This document shows positions 42,218 to 50,271 of a stretch of 64,000 nt of DNA, one piece after another (the first letter of the stretch is position 1; the number at the start of each line of letters is the position of its first letter). The notes below the pieces were generated by a model. That model saw nothing but the letters and a program-made list of their open reading frames with translations. It searched no databases and was not told the DNA's origin. The position numbers were made by a program, and so were the translations under genes. The DNA is from Paeniglutamicibacter quisquiliarum (lineage in GTDB: Bacteria > Actinomycetota > Actinomycetes > Actinomycetales > Micrococcaceae), in the NCBI RefSeq assembly GCF_019084045.1, contig NZ_JAHRED010000009.1:62001-126000 (forward strand), read 5' to 3'.

Positions 42218-44347
42218 GTGAACAAGTCACGGAACATGCAGGCAACGGCCTCCAGGGCGCAGGCGGCGGACCCCACGGGACGGCTGTGGCCGCTGCTGAC
42301 CCTTCCCGCACTGGCTGTCGGCGTGCTGGTGCTGATCGCGGCCAGCTACTTTGCCGGCACCGCGCAGGCCAGCGAGCTGGGTGACCCCGGACCGATGATC
42401 CGCTGGGCACTTCCCATGGCCAAGGCGCTTCACCATTCCTCGATGGCCATCACGGTTGCCGCGCTGGTTTTTGCCGCCACCATCCTGCCGCGCTCCACCA
42501 AGCCCAAGCGCCCGGCACCGGGCGAACACGACACCGACGGCGGCCAGGTCCATCCCGCCTTTGCCCGCACCATGAACCTTGCCGCCGCCGCAGGCATGCT
42601 CTGGACGGTGACCGCGGCGGGGGTGCTGGTCTTCAATTTCTGGGACCTCGTCGGCAAGCCCATGAGCACCGATCCCAGCTATACCAGCGCGATGCTCGAC
42701 TACGTCCTGAACATTTCCGTGGGCCGGGCCTGGGCCTGGATGATCGTGATTGCCGCGATCACCTCCTCGCTGGCCTTTGGCGTGCGGTCCCCGGCACTGG
42801 TGGGTGCCACCGCCGTCTTTTCCCTCGCGGGAGTCCTGCCGATGTCCCTGATCGGACATGCCGCCGGCGGCGACGACCACTGGGGAGCGGTCAACTCGAT
42901 CATGCTGCACCTGGTGGGCGTGTGCCTCTGGTTCGGCGGCATTGTCGTGCTTGCCGCGCTGGCCCCGCTGCTGGCCGCCAAGGCTCCGGGCCGCTACGCG
43001 GGCACCCGGCCCATCCTGGCCGGCACCGTGCTGCAGCGTTTCTCGGCGCTGGCCACCATTTCCATCGTCCTGGTCGCCGGTTCCGGCGTCGTCAACGCCT
43101 CGATCCGCATCACCGGCTGGGACCAGTGGATGACCCCCTACGGCTGGATCGTGATCGCCAAGGCCGTGGCCACCCTGGCCCTGGGTGCCCTGGGCCTGGC
43201 CCACCGCCGACGGGTGATCCCGGCGCTTCGGGACGGAAAGCTCCAGGCCACGCGCGCCGCCTGGCTCGTGGTGGGCGCCGAGGCCATCGTCATGGCCGCC
43301 GTCATGGCACTGGCCACGGTCCTGGCCCGCACCGCGCCTCCCACTCCGGACACCGCGCCGGAACTGCCGACCCCGGCACGGTTGCTCACCGGGTACGAGC
43401 TCCCCCCGGCGCTGACCAGTGCCAGCTGGCTTGAGGTCTGGCGCTTCGACTGGCTGTGGATCGCCATCGCGCTCTTCCTGGCCCTCGCCTACCTGTGGGC
43501 CGTGGTGAGGGTGCGCCGCCGCGGAGACAAGTGGTCGGTCCTGCTCACGATCTCCTGGATGGTCGGGTTGGCCTGCCTGTTCTACTTCACCTCCGGCGCC
43601 CTGGCCGTCTACGGCAAGATCCTCTTCTCCGTGCACATGGTCGACCACATGGCGCTGACCATGGTCGCGCCCCTGTTCCTGGTGATCGGCTCGCCCGTCA
43701 CCCTGGCCCTGAAGGCCCTGCCCTCGCGCGGCGACGGGACCCGCGGGCCGCGCGAGTGGATCCTGGTGCTGGTGCACTCGAAGTTCTCCGCGTTGGTCAC
43801 CAACCCGATCTTCGCCGCCGCCAACTTCGCCGGATCGATCATCATCTTCTACGGCACCGAGGCCTTCGGCTTCGCCCTGCGCAACCACGTGGGCCACGAA
43901 TTGATGAACGTGCACTTCCTCATCACCGGCTACCTCTTCGCCCTGTCGATGATCGGCACCGACCCGGTGCCGCGCCGCGCGCCGTACCCGCTGCGCCTGG
44001 TGATCCTGCTGGCGACCATGAGCTTCCACGCCTTCTACGGGGTCTCCATCATGAGCTCCACCTCGCTGATGCAGGCCGACTGGTTCGGCAACATGGGACG
44101 CACCTGGGGCGAGGACGCGCTGGAGGACCAGCGGCTGGGCGCCGGGGCCATGTGGGGGATCGGCGAGATCCCGACGCTGCTGCTGGCCCTGGGCGTGATG
44201 GTCTCCTGGAACCGGGACGACTCCAGGGAGAGCAAGCGCAAGGACCGGCAGGCCGAACGCGACAACGACGCCGAGTTGAATGCGTACAACGACATGTTTG
44301 CCCAGTTGAAAAAACGAGACGAGGAGATTGCGCGCCGTGGCCGCTAG
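42218..44347 (+). CDS. CopD/CtaG fusion protein for copper and cytochrome oxidase assembly
   Basis: A 709-residue membrane protein with a CopD-type N-terminal half of about eight helices (to about residue 390) and a CtaG-like C-terminal half (about 420-670). CtaG features include VHMVDHMALTMVAPLFLVIGSP and the conserved His pairs such as in NVHFLITGYLF, HVGHEL and SFHAFYGV. It is likely to move copper across the membrane for loading of cytochrome oxidase. The cytoplasmic tail is acidic and basic mixed. GTG at 42218 is preceded by GAAAGGA. The lipoprotein gene starts before its stop. Confidence 0.9.
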   Translation: MNKSRNMQATASRAQAADPTGRLWPLLTLPALAVGVLVLIAASYFAGTAQASELGDPGPMIRWALPMAKALHHSSMAITVAALVFAATILPRSTKPKRPAPGEHDTDGGQVHPAFARTMNLAAAAGMLWTVTAAGVLVFNFWDLVGKPMSTDPSYTSAMLDYVLNISVGRAWAWMIVIAAITSSLAFGVRSPALVGATAVFSLAGVLPMSLIGHAAGGDDHWGAVNSIMLHLVGVCLWFGGIVVLAALAPLLAAKAPGRYAGTRPILAGTVLQRFSALATISIVLVAGSGVVNASIRITGWDQWMTPYGWIVIAKAVATLALGALGLAHRRRVIPALRDGKLQATRAAWLVVGAEAIVMAAVMALATVLARTAPPTPDTAPELPTPARLLTGYELPPALTSASWLEVWRFDWLWIAIALFLALAYLWAVVRVRRRGDKWSVLLTISWMVGLACLFYFTSGALAVYGKILFSVHMVDHMALTMVAPLFLVIGSPVTLALKALPSRGDGTRGPREWILVLVHSKFSALVTNPIFAAANFAGSIIIFYGTEAFGFALRNHVGHELMNVHFLITGYLFALSMIGTDPVPRRAPYPLRLVILLATMSFHAFYGVSIMSSTSLMQADWFGNMGRTWGEDALEDQRLGAGAMWGIGEIPTLLLALGVMVSWNRDDSRESKRKDRQAERDNDAELNAYNDMFAQLKKRDEEIARRGR

Positions 44348-45107
44348 GACCAAGACGGGTGCCCTGCGCACCCTTGCCCTGAGCCTGTCGATGGGCCTGC
44401 TGCTGGCCGGATGCGCCGGATCCCCGCAGGCGGTCGAGCTGCCCGAGGGGCACGCACCGCTCAGCACCGGGTCTTCCGCTGCCGCGCCCTCCAGCGCGGC
44501 AGCCCAGCTGGACGTCTCGGAGCTCTCGGTGGCCTCGGGCATCTCCATGGCCGCACGGCTGGGCTTCGACCAGGCACGGGTGATCACCGGCACCGAACTC
44601 GCAGCGCTGAAGAAGGCGCCGGAGGGAACCCAGGGCGGGGTCACCGTGCTGCCCACCCAATGCGCCGAGGTCATCGAGTCGCTGAACTGGTCCCCGCTGC
44701 AGATGGGCGGCGAGGGCGCGCGGACCGATTTCCTGACCGAGAAGATTCCCGCCACCGGGTCGGTCGAGGTCGCCAAGGTCACGGACAAGGCCGCGCTGGA
44801 GGCGCACTACGCCACCGTGCTGGCCATGCTCACCGACTGCAAGAAGGTGACCATGCACCAGGAAACCGAGACGGTGCCCTTCGCCACCGCCAAGCCGGAT
44901 CTCAAGGCCGGCGAGGCGGACTCGGCCATCGCGTGGACCCGTGGCAGGCCCGGCCAGGGAATGCGACAGCAGGCCCTGGTGTTGATCAAGGCCAAGGGGG
45001 ACCACGTGGCAATGGTGTCCTTCATCGCCGCTGACGGCCTTGAGGCCCCCGAGTTCAGCCAGATGGCAGCCCAGATCCTCAACGCCGCACTCGCCCAGGC
45101 CGGCTAG
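44337..45107 (+). CDS. Lipoprotein, function unknown
   Basis: A 256-residue lipoprotein; the lipobox Leu-Ala-Gly-Cys ends at residue 26. The mature region is soluble with two cysteines in PTQCAEV and TDCKKV that could pair. No motif for copper was seen. The GTG at 44337 follows GAGGAG about 10 bases upstream and overlaps the end of the preceding gene by 11 bases, indicating cotranslation. It may serve as an envelope partner of the copper block. An earlier TTG at 44328 is possible but poorly spaced. Confidence 0.78.
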   Translation: MAARTKTGALRTLALSLSMGLLLAGCAGSPQAVELPEGHAPLSTGSSAAAPSSAAAQLDVSELSVASGISMAARLGFDQARVITGTELAALKKAPEGTQGGVTVLPTQCAEVIESLNWSPLQMGGEGARTDFLTEKIPATGSVEVAKVTDKAALEAHYATVLAMLTDCKKVTMHQETETVPFATAKPDLKAGEADSAIAWTRGRPGQGMRQQALVLIKAKGDHVAMVSFIAADGLEAPEFSQMAAQILNAALAQAG

Positions 45108-45123
45108 CCGGCCCCGTGCCTTC

Positions 45124-45143
45124 CCCCGGGCAGGGGCCCGGGG
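45124..45143 (+). terminator. Possible weak terminator after lipoprotein gene
   Basis: CCCCGGGC and GCCCGGGG are perfect 8-base arms with an AGGG loop, followed by a CCCGCC-GGCGGG palindrome. There is no T run. Confidence 0.4.
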
Positions 45144-45250
45144 CCCGCCGGCGGGTTCGTCGCATCAGGTCATGATGTCCCGCCCCGGGGAACAAACCGG
45201 GATAATTGAATCCAGCACCGCGTCAGCCGACAAGCTCAAGGAGTATCCCC

Positions 45251-47206
45251 ATGACAGCGTCCACAAACACCGGAACCGAATCCGTGCGTACCTCGTACAA
45301 GGTCCGCGCCTCAGAACTGGTCGGCCGCAACTGGCTGAACACCGGCGGAAAACAACTGACGCTGCAGGACTTCCGTGGCAAGATCACGATCCTGGACTTC
45401 TGGACCTTCTGCTGCATCAACTGCCTGCACGTGCTGGACGAACTGCGGCCGCTGGAGGCCAAGTACTCCGATGTCCTGGTGACGGTCGGAGTCCACTCCC
45501 CGAAGTTCGAGTACGAGGCGGACCCGGTGGCCCTGGCCGCGGCAGTGGAACGCTACGAGATCCAGCACCCGGTGCTCGATGACCCCGAGCTTGTCACCTG
45601 GCAGGCCTACGGCGCCCGCGCCTGGCCGACCCTGGTGGTCGTGGACCCCGAGGGCTACATCGTCGCCCACCTCTCCGGCGAGGGCCACGCCAGCGGACTG
45701 GAGTCGCTGGTGGAGGAACTCATCGCCGAGCACGATGCCAAGGGCACGTTGCACCGCGGCACCGGCCCCTACGTGGCACCCCCGGCACGCGAGGGCGACC
45801 TGCGCTTCCCGGGCAAGGCGGTTGCGCTGGAAAACGGGAACTTCCTCATCGGGGACTCGGGCCACCACCGCATCGTGGAGCTGGGCAACGACCTGTCCAC
45901 CGTGGTGCGCACCTTCGGCTCCGGCGTGAAGGGCTTTGCCGACGGCGACGCGGCCACCGCACAGTTCAACGAGCCCCAGGGCCTGGCCCTGCTCCCGGCC
46001 GAGCTTGCCGCCACCCTGGGCTACCACGCGGTCATCGCCGACACCGTGAACCACCGCCTGCGCGGGCTGAACCTCGACACCGGCGCGGTCACCACGCTGG
46101 CAGGCAACGGCATCCAGCGCCTGCTCGACGCCGACCAGGCCCGCTCCGCGGCCGGCGACGGCAACGAAGGGGCCTGGATCAGCGACCTGGGCAACGACCC
46201 GCTGAACACCTCGCTGTCCTCCCCGTGGGACGTGTTGTGGAGCCCCAAGACCAACGCGGTCATCATCGCGATGGCCGGAACCCACCAGATCTTCTCCTTT
46301 AACCCCGAGACCCTGGCCCTTTCCGTCTTCGCCGGCACGGGCCTGGAGGGCCTCGCCGACGGGGCGCCCGGGGAGAGCTGGTTTGCCCAGTCCTCCGGCC
46401 TGGCCCTGGACAAGCAGGAAAACATCTGGGTTGCCGATTCGGAGACCTCAGCGCTGCGCCGCCTGGTGCTGGCCGCGGACGGCTCCGTCGAAACGGTCGA
46501 AACAGCGATCGGCGCCGGGCTCTTTGACTTCGGCTTCCGCGACGGCGCGGCCGATGCGGCACGCCTGCAGCACCCGCTGGGCGTTGCGGCGCTGCCCGAC
46601 GGCTCCATTGCCATCGCCGACACCTACAACGGCGCGGTGCGCCGCTACGACCCGGCCACCGCCACCGTCAGCACCCTGGCCCGCGGCCTGAACGAGCCCG
46701 CCGACGTGCAGCTCGATGCCTCGGTGGACGGCGAGCCGGTCCTGCTGGTCGTGGAAACCAACAACCACCAGCTGGTGCGCCTGCCGCTGCCGGCCGAGGC
46801 ACTGGTCGTTGACGAGGGCGCCAGCCAGACCCAGCGCCCCAAGACCAAGGTCACGGCGGGGGAGCACGCGCTGACCGTGCGTTTCTCCGCACCCAAGGGC
46901 CAGAAGCTCGATGACCGCTGGGGGGATCCCACCCAGCTGAAGATCTCCTCCTCCCCGGAGGAGCTGCTGCTCTCCGGCGGCGGCACCTCGACGGGCCTGA
47001 CCCGCACCCTGGAACTGAACCCGGAGATCCCCGAGGGCGTCCTGCACATCACGGCCCGCGCCGCCGCCTGCGACGGGGAGCCGGGTGGCGAGATCCCGAT
47101 GCACGCCGCCTGCCACCTCTACCAGCAGGACTGGGGCATCCCGGTGGTCCTGGACGCCGAGGGTGAAAGCGAGCTGGTCCTGGACCTGCGCGGGCTGGAC
47201 AACTAG
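45251..47206 (+). CDS. Thioredoxin-like and NHL-repeat protein (NHLRC2-type)
   Basis: A 651-residue two-part protein. The N-terminal thioredoxin-like domain (about residues 15-160) has the active site WTFCCINC (51-58) with a CxxC pair at 55 and 58. The rest forms a beta-propeller of NHL repeats (about 165-540; DSGHHRIVEL, ADTVNHRLRGL, ADSETSALRRL, ADTYNGAVRRY) and a C-terminal domain with three cysteines, the last two in AAACDGEPGGEIPMHAACHLY. This is the architecture of NHLRC2. It has no signal peptide, so it should be cytoplasmic. AAGGAG precedes the ATG. Its role is not settled; a redox function is inferred. Confidence 0.92.
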   Translation: MTASTNTGTESVRTSYKVRASELVGRNWLNTGGKQLTLQDFRGKITILDFWTFCCINCLHVLDELRPLEAKYSDVLVTVGVHSPKFEYEADPVALAAAVERYEIQHPVLDDPELVTWQAYGARAWPTLVVVDPEGYIVAHLSGEGHASGLESLVEELIAEHDAKGTLHRGTGPYVAPPAREGDLRFPGKAVALENGNFLIGDSGHHRIVELGNDLSTVVRTFGSGVKGFADGDAATAQFNEPQGLALLPAELAATLGYHAVIADTVNHRLRGLNLDTGAVTTLAGNGIQRLLDADQARSAAGDGNEGAWISDLGNDPLNTSLSSPWDVLWSPKTNAVIIAMAGTHQIFSFNPETLALSVFAGTGLEGLADGAPGESWFAQSSGLALDKQENIWVADSETSALRRLVLAADGSVETVETAIGAGLFDFGFRDGAADAARLQHPLGVAALPDGSIAIADTYNGAVRRYDPATATVSTLARGLNEPADVQLDASVDGEPVLLVVETNNHQLVRLPLPAEALVVDEGASQTQRPKTKVTAGEHALTVRFSAPKGQKLDDRWGDPTQLKISSSPEELLLSGGGTSTGLTRTLELNPEIPEGVLHITARAAACDGEPGGEIPMHAACHLYQQDWGIPVVLDAEGESELVLDLRGLDN

Positions 47207-47228
47207 CGGGTTCCTTCCCCTGCCCCTC

Positions 47229-47264
47229 CGCGAGGCCCGTCCCCATCCGGGGGCGGGCCTCGCG
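47229..47264 (+). terminator. Terminator after thioredoxin/NHL gene
   Basis: CGCGAGGCCCG (47229-47239) pairs perfectly with CGGGCCTCGCG (47254-47264), and the inner CCCC pairs with GGGG. There is no long T run. Confidence 0.7.
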
Positions 47265-47364
47265 CCGTCCGCGGGTGCACCCCGGCATGGTGAGCATTCT
47301 CACCCACTGCCGGGACGCGAACGGTGAGCCGCGTCATGGCGGGGAAAATTCGACCCGCGTATCG

Positions 47365-47377
47365 TTAGCAATGCTAA
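47365..47377. promoter_or_regulatory. Candidate MarR operator
   Basis: TTAGCA-A-TGCTAA is a perfect 6-base dyad about 60 bases upstream of the MarR start, in an otherwise GC-rich region. It is of the type often bound by MarR regulators that control an adjacent MFS exporter. Confidence 0.6.
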
Positions 47378-47437
47378 AGAAACCAACGAGGTCGAAACCA
47401 AAGACGCCGGGTCGCCCGGCGCATTGAAGGAGGGTCC

Positions 47438-47926
47438 GTGGCTCGCCCGGATCAAGTGAACGTAACCAACAACGCCCCGAAACCCGCACCAACAACCCCC
47501 GCCGACCCCAGCGACACCGGGGACCTGGCCGCCGAACTGCGCGTGGCCGTGATGAAGACATCCCGCCGCCTGCGCCTGGAATCAAGCTCCGAGTCGCTCA
47601 CCCCCGCACAGTATTCAGTGCTCGCGGCCCTGAGAAACGAGCAACACACCATCGGCGAGCTGGCCGCCCGCGAACAGGTCGCGGCCCCGTCCATGACGCG
47701 CATCGTGAAGTCCCTGCTGGAGGCGGGGCTGGTCACCCGCACCGCCAGCGAGCACGACGGACGCCAGGTGCTGATCGCACCCACCGCCGCCGGGAGAGAC
47801 GCCTACCGGGGCGCACGCAGCCAACGCACCGCCTGGCTGGCCACGCGCCTGGAAACACTCGGCGCCAAGGATCGGGCAACGCTCGCGCGCGCCGCGGCCC
47901 TGCTGCAGGAAATGAGCGCCAAGTGA
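47438..47926 (+). CDS. MarR family transcriptional regulator
   Basis: A 162-residue regulator. The winged helix spans about residues 55-120, with AALRNEQHTIGELAAREQVAAPSMTRIVKSLLEAGLV and the wing RTASEHDGRQVLIAPT. GTG at 47438 has AAGGAGGG upstream. Its stop overlaps the start of the MFS gene (GTGA), so the pair is expressed together. An inverted repeat lies upstream, suggesting autorepression released by the compound that the transporter exports. Confidence 0.9.
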   Translation: MARPDQVNVTNNAPKPAPTTPADPSDTGDLAAELRVAVMKTSRRLRLESSSESLTPAQYSVLAALRNEQHTIGELAAREQVAAPSMTRIVKSLLEAGLVTRTASEHDGRQVLIAPTAAGRDAYRGARSQRTAWLATRLETLGAKDRATLARAAALLQEMSAK

Positions 47927-49203
47927 GCCGGATGTTCAGCGCCCTGAAAAACCCGAACTACCGGCTCTGGACCGCCGGCGCACTGGTCTCCAACATCGGC
48001 ACCTGGATGCAGCGCGTGGCCCAGGACTGGCTGGTGCTCACCATGCTGACCAACCACGACGGAACGGCCGTCGGCATCACCACCGGCCTGCAATTCCTCC
48101 CGATTCTGCTCCTGGGACCCTTTGCCGGCGTGCTCGCGGACCGCATGGACAAGCGCAAGCTGCTGCTGGTCACGCAGTCGGCGATGGGCTTCTTTGCCGT
48201 GCTGTTGGGCGTATTGGTGGTCACCGGCGCCGCGGAGCTTTGGCACGTCTACCTGCTTGCGCTGGGGCTGGGCGTGGCCAGCGCCTTCGACGCGCCGGCA
48301 CGCCAGGCCTTTGTCTCCGAACTGGTGCCGGCCGGCGACCTGCCCAATGCCGTGGCGCTGAACAGCGCCTCGTTCAACCTGGCCCGGCTGGCCGGCCCCG
48401 GCGTCGCCGGGATGCTGATTGCCCTCTTCGGCACCGGACCGGCATTCCTCATCAACGCCGCCAGCTTCGGCGCGGTGATCTTCTCCCTGGCCAAGATGCG
48501 CACGGAGCGGTTCCAGCCCACCGTGCTGGTGGCCCGCCGGAAGGGCCAGATCCGCGAGGGCGTGGCCTATGTGCGCCAGCGCCCCGACCTGCTGCTGATC
48601 TTTGGGCTGGCCTTCGTCGTGGCCACGTTCGGCCTGAACTTCCAGCTCACCAACGCCATGATGGCCACCGACGTGTTCAACGTCGGTGCGGGGGAGTTCG
48701 GATTGCTGGGAACCATCATGGCCGTCGGCACCCTGGCCGGGGCCCTGCTGGCCGCCCGGCGCGGCAGGCCGCGGATGCGCTACCTGCTGGGCGGTGCCAT
48801 CGGCTTTGGCGCCACGGCACTGATTGCCAGTTTCATGCCGAGCTTCCTCTGGTACGCGCTGATGATGGTGCCGGTGGGGCTGGCCTCGCTGACGTTCCTC
48901 AACAGCGCCAATACCATGATCCAGTTGTCGGTCGATCCTGCCTACCGCGGGCGCGTGCTGGGGCTCTACGTGATGGTGGTCCAGGGCGGAACGCCCCTGG
49001 GCGCCCCCTTGGTGGGCTGGCTCGGCACCGAGTTCGGTGCCCGCTGGTCGGTCGGCAGCGGCGCGGTGCTCTCCCTGGTCGCCGGGCTCATTGCCGTTGT
49101 CCTGGTGGTGCGCAGGTCGCGGAACGCCCCGCGCCTGAAGTCCGGCTCCCCGGCCAGGCACCGGGCCGCATCCCGCCCGCTGGTCCCCGCGCTGGGCCGC
49201 TAG
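47923..49203 (+). CDS. MFS transporter, DHA3-type exporter
   Basis: A 426-residue major facilitator of about twelve helices. The early segment NYRLWTAGALVSNIGTWMQRVAQDWLVL and FAGVLADRMDKRKLL (motif A-like) fits the DHA3/enterobactin exporter-type group. It may export a drug, siderophore or metabolite. It is coupled by GTGA to the MarR gene, the usual layout of an efflux pump with its local regulator. The C-terminal tail is basic. The start is GTG at 47923. Confidence 0.9.
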   Translation: MSRMFSALKNPNYRLWTAGALVSNIGTWMQRVAQDWLVLTMLTNHDGTAVGITTGLQFLPILLLGPFAGVLADRMDKRKLLLVTQSAMGFFAVLLGVLVVTGAAELWHVYLLALGLGVASAFDAPARQAFVSELVPAGDLPNAVALNSASFNLARLAGPGVAGMLIALFGTGPAFLINAASFGAVIFSLAKMRTERFQPTVLVARRKGQIREGVAYVRQRPDLLLIFGLAFVVATFGLNFQLTNAMMATDVFNVGAGEFGLLGTIMAVGTLAGALLAARRGRPRMRYLLGGAIGFGATALIASFMPSFLWYALMMVPVGLASLTFLNSANTMIQLSVDPAYRGRVLGLYVMVVQGGTPLGAPLVGWLGTEFGARWSVGSGAVLSLVAGLIAVVLVVRRSRNAPRLKSGSPARHRAASRPLVPALGR

Positions 49204-49229
49204 GCCCCGCGGCGTGGCCGAAGCGCGCG

Positions 49230-50225
49230 TTACTCGCTGGAGACGGGGGTGACGCGGACCTTGGTGGTGTTGGCCTTGAGTGCCGCGGTGAAACCGAAGG
49301 TGTCGTCGATGGTCTGTTCGGTGTACCTGCCGGTGCGCAGGTCCTGCTCGGTGAGTTCCAGGCGGGCCTTGACGGTCAAGGGACGCAGGGACCAGCCCCC
49401 GTCGAAGGAAACGACCTCGGCGGCCGGGTAGTCCACGATGCTCCAGTGGATCGAGTCCGACTGCACCCGAGCGGAGGTGGAGTAGCTCATCGGGCAGCCG
49501 GCGGGCATGAGCACCTGCTGGCTGGCGCAGCCATCGAGGTACGCGGTGATCTGCTTGTTGACCTCGTCGAGCAATTTCTTGGTCGGCCGGGTCTGCAGCT
49601 TCACCTCCGTGCCCTTCCTGGCGAAATCGGTCACCGCCAGGCCCCGCGAGTCGGCACTGAAGTTGGGGGTCGCGAAACCGGTGTCGATGACCGCGGGAAC
49701 GAAGACCGGAACGGTGGCCTGGCCCTTGACCAGCGGGGCGCGCCGCGCGTTCACCAGGACCTCGTTGGTGGTGTTGGCCGAGATGGCCACCGTGGGAAGT
49801 GTCGTGGGAACGAACTCCCAGGTGTCGAAGAACAGCCAGCTGCGCCCGGTGTGCCGCAACTGGTAAGTGGTTTGCTGCTCGACGCCGTGGATCGAGTAGC
49901 TGGCCACGACCTTGACGGTGTCCTCGGCTCCGAGGATCTCCTCGGGCTTGCCGACGGTGAAGTCCTTGATGTCGGCACTGGCGGCCTTCAGCCCCTCGCC
50001 GTCAAGCAGCAGGGCGTTGCCCGCGGGCACCTTGGCATTGAGCATGCCCAGTGCCTGGGCGCCCTCGCCGTTGACGAGGTGGGACTGGAGTTCCTTGACC
50101 ATCTGGGCCGGCCCGAAGGCCTTCTGGTTCACCAGGACGATGACGGAAACTGCAACTACGGCCAGCACCACAAGGGCCGCCGCCCAGATGGCAGCGACCC
50201 TTGTGGGTGATAAACGTTCGCTCAT
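49230..50225 (-). CDS. Membrane-anchored protein, function unknown
   Basis: A 331-residue protein with one N-terminal hydrophobic helix (about residues 9-33) and a large extracytoplasmic part. It has one pair of cysteines in DGCASQQVLMPAGCPMSY. The layout resembles actinobacterial zinc-ribbon-less TcaA-like or DUF-type proteins, but I cannot name a family. It lies next to a HerA-like ATPase gene on the same strand, 46 bases downstream of it, so they may be cotranscribed. ATG at 50225 was chosen as it places the helix near the N terminus. Confidence 0.8.
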   Translation of the reverse strand: MSERLSPTRVAAIWAAALVVLAVVAVSVIVLVNQKAFGPAQMVKELQSHLVNGEGAQALGMLNAKVPAGNALLLDGEGLKAASADIKDFTVGKPEEILGAEDTVKVVASYSIHGVEQQTTYQLRHTGRSWLFFDTWEFVPTTLPTVAISANTTNEVLVNARRAPLVKGQATVPVFVPAVIDTGFATPNFSADSRGLAVTDFARKGTEVKLQTRPTKKLLDEVNKQITAYLDGCASQQVLMPAGCPMSYSTSARVQSDSIHWSIVDYPAAEVVSFDGGWSLRPLTVKARLELTEQDLRTGRYTEQTIDDTFGFTAALKANTTKVRVTPVSSE

Positions 50226-50271
50226 TGAGTCCAAGGCTACCGGGAAAATCGGGACGTTTGCGCTAACTGTC

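Noticed and set aside
42227-44788. An 853-residue minus-strand open frame
   Set aside because: It is the reverse of the CopD-CtaG gene, rich in Gly, Gln and His from reverse codons; no domain was seen.
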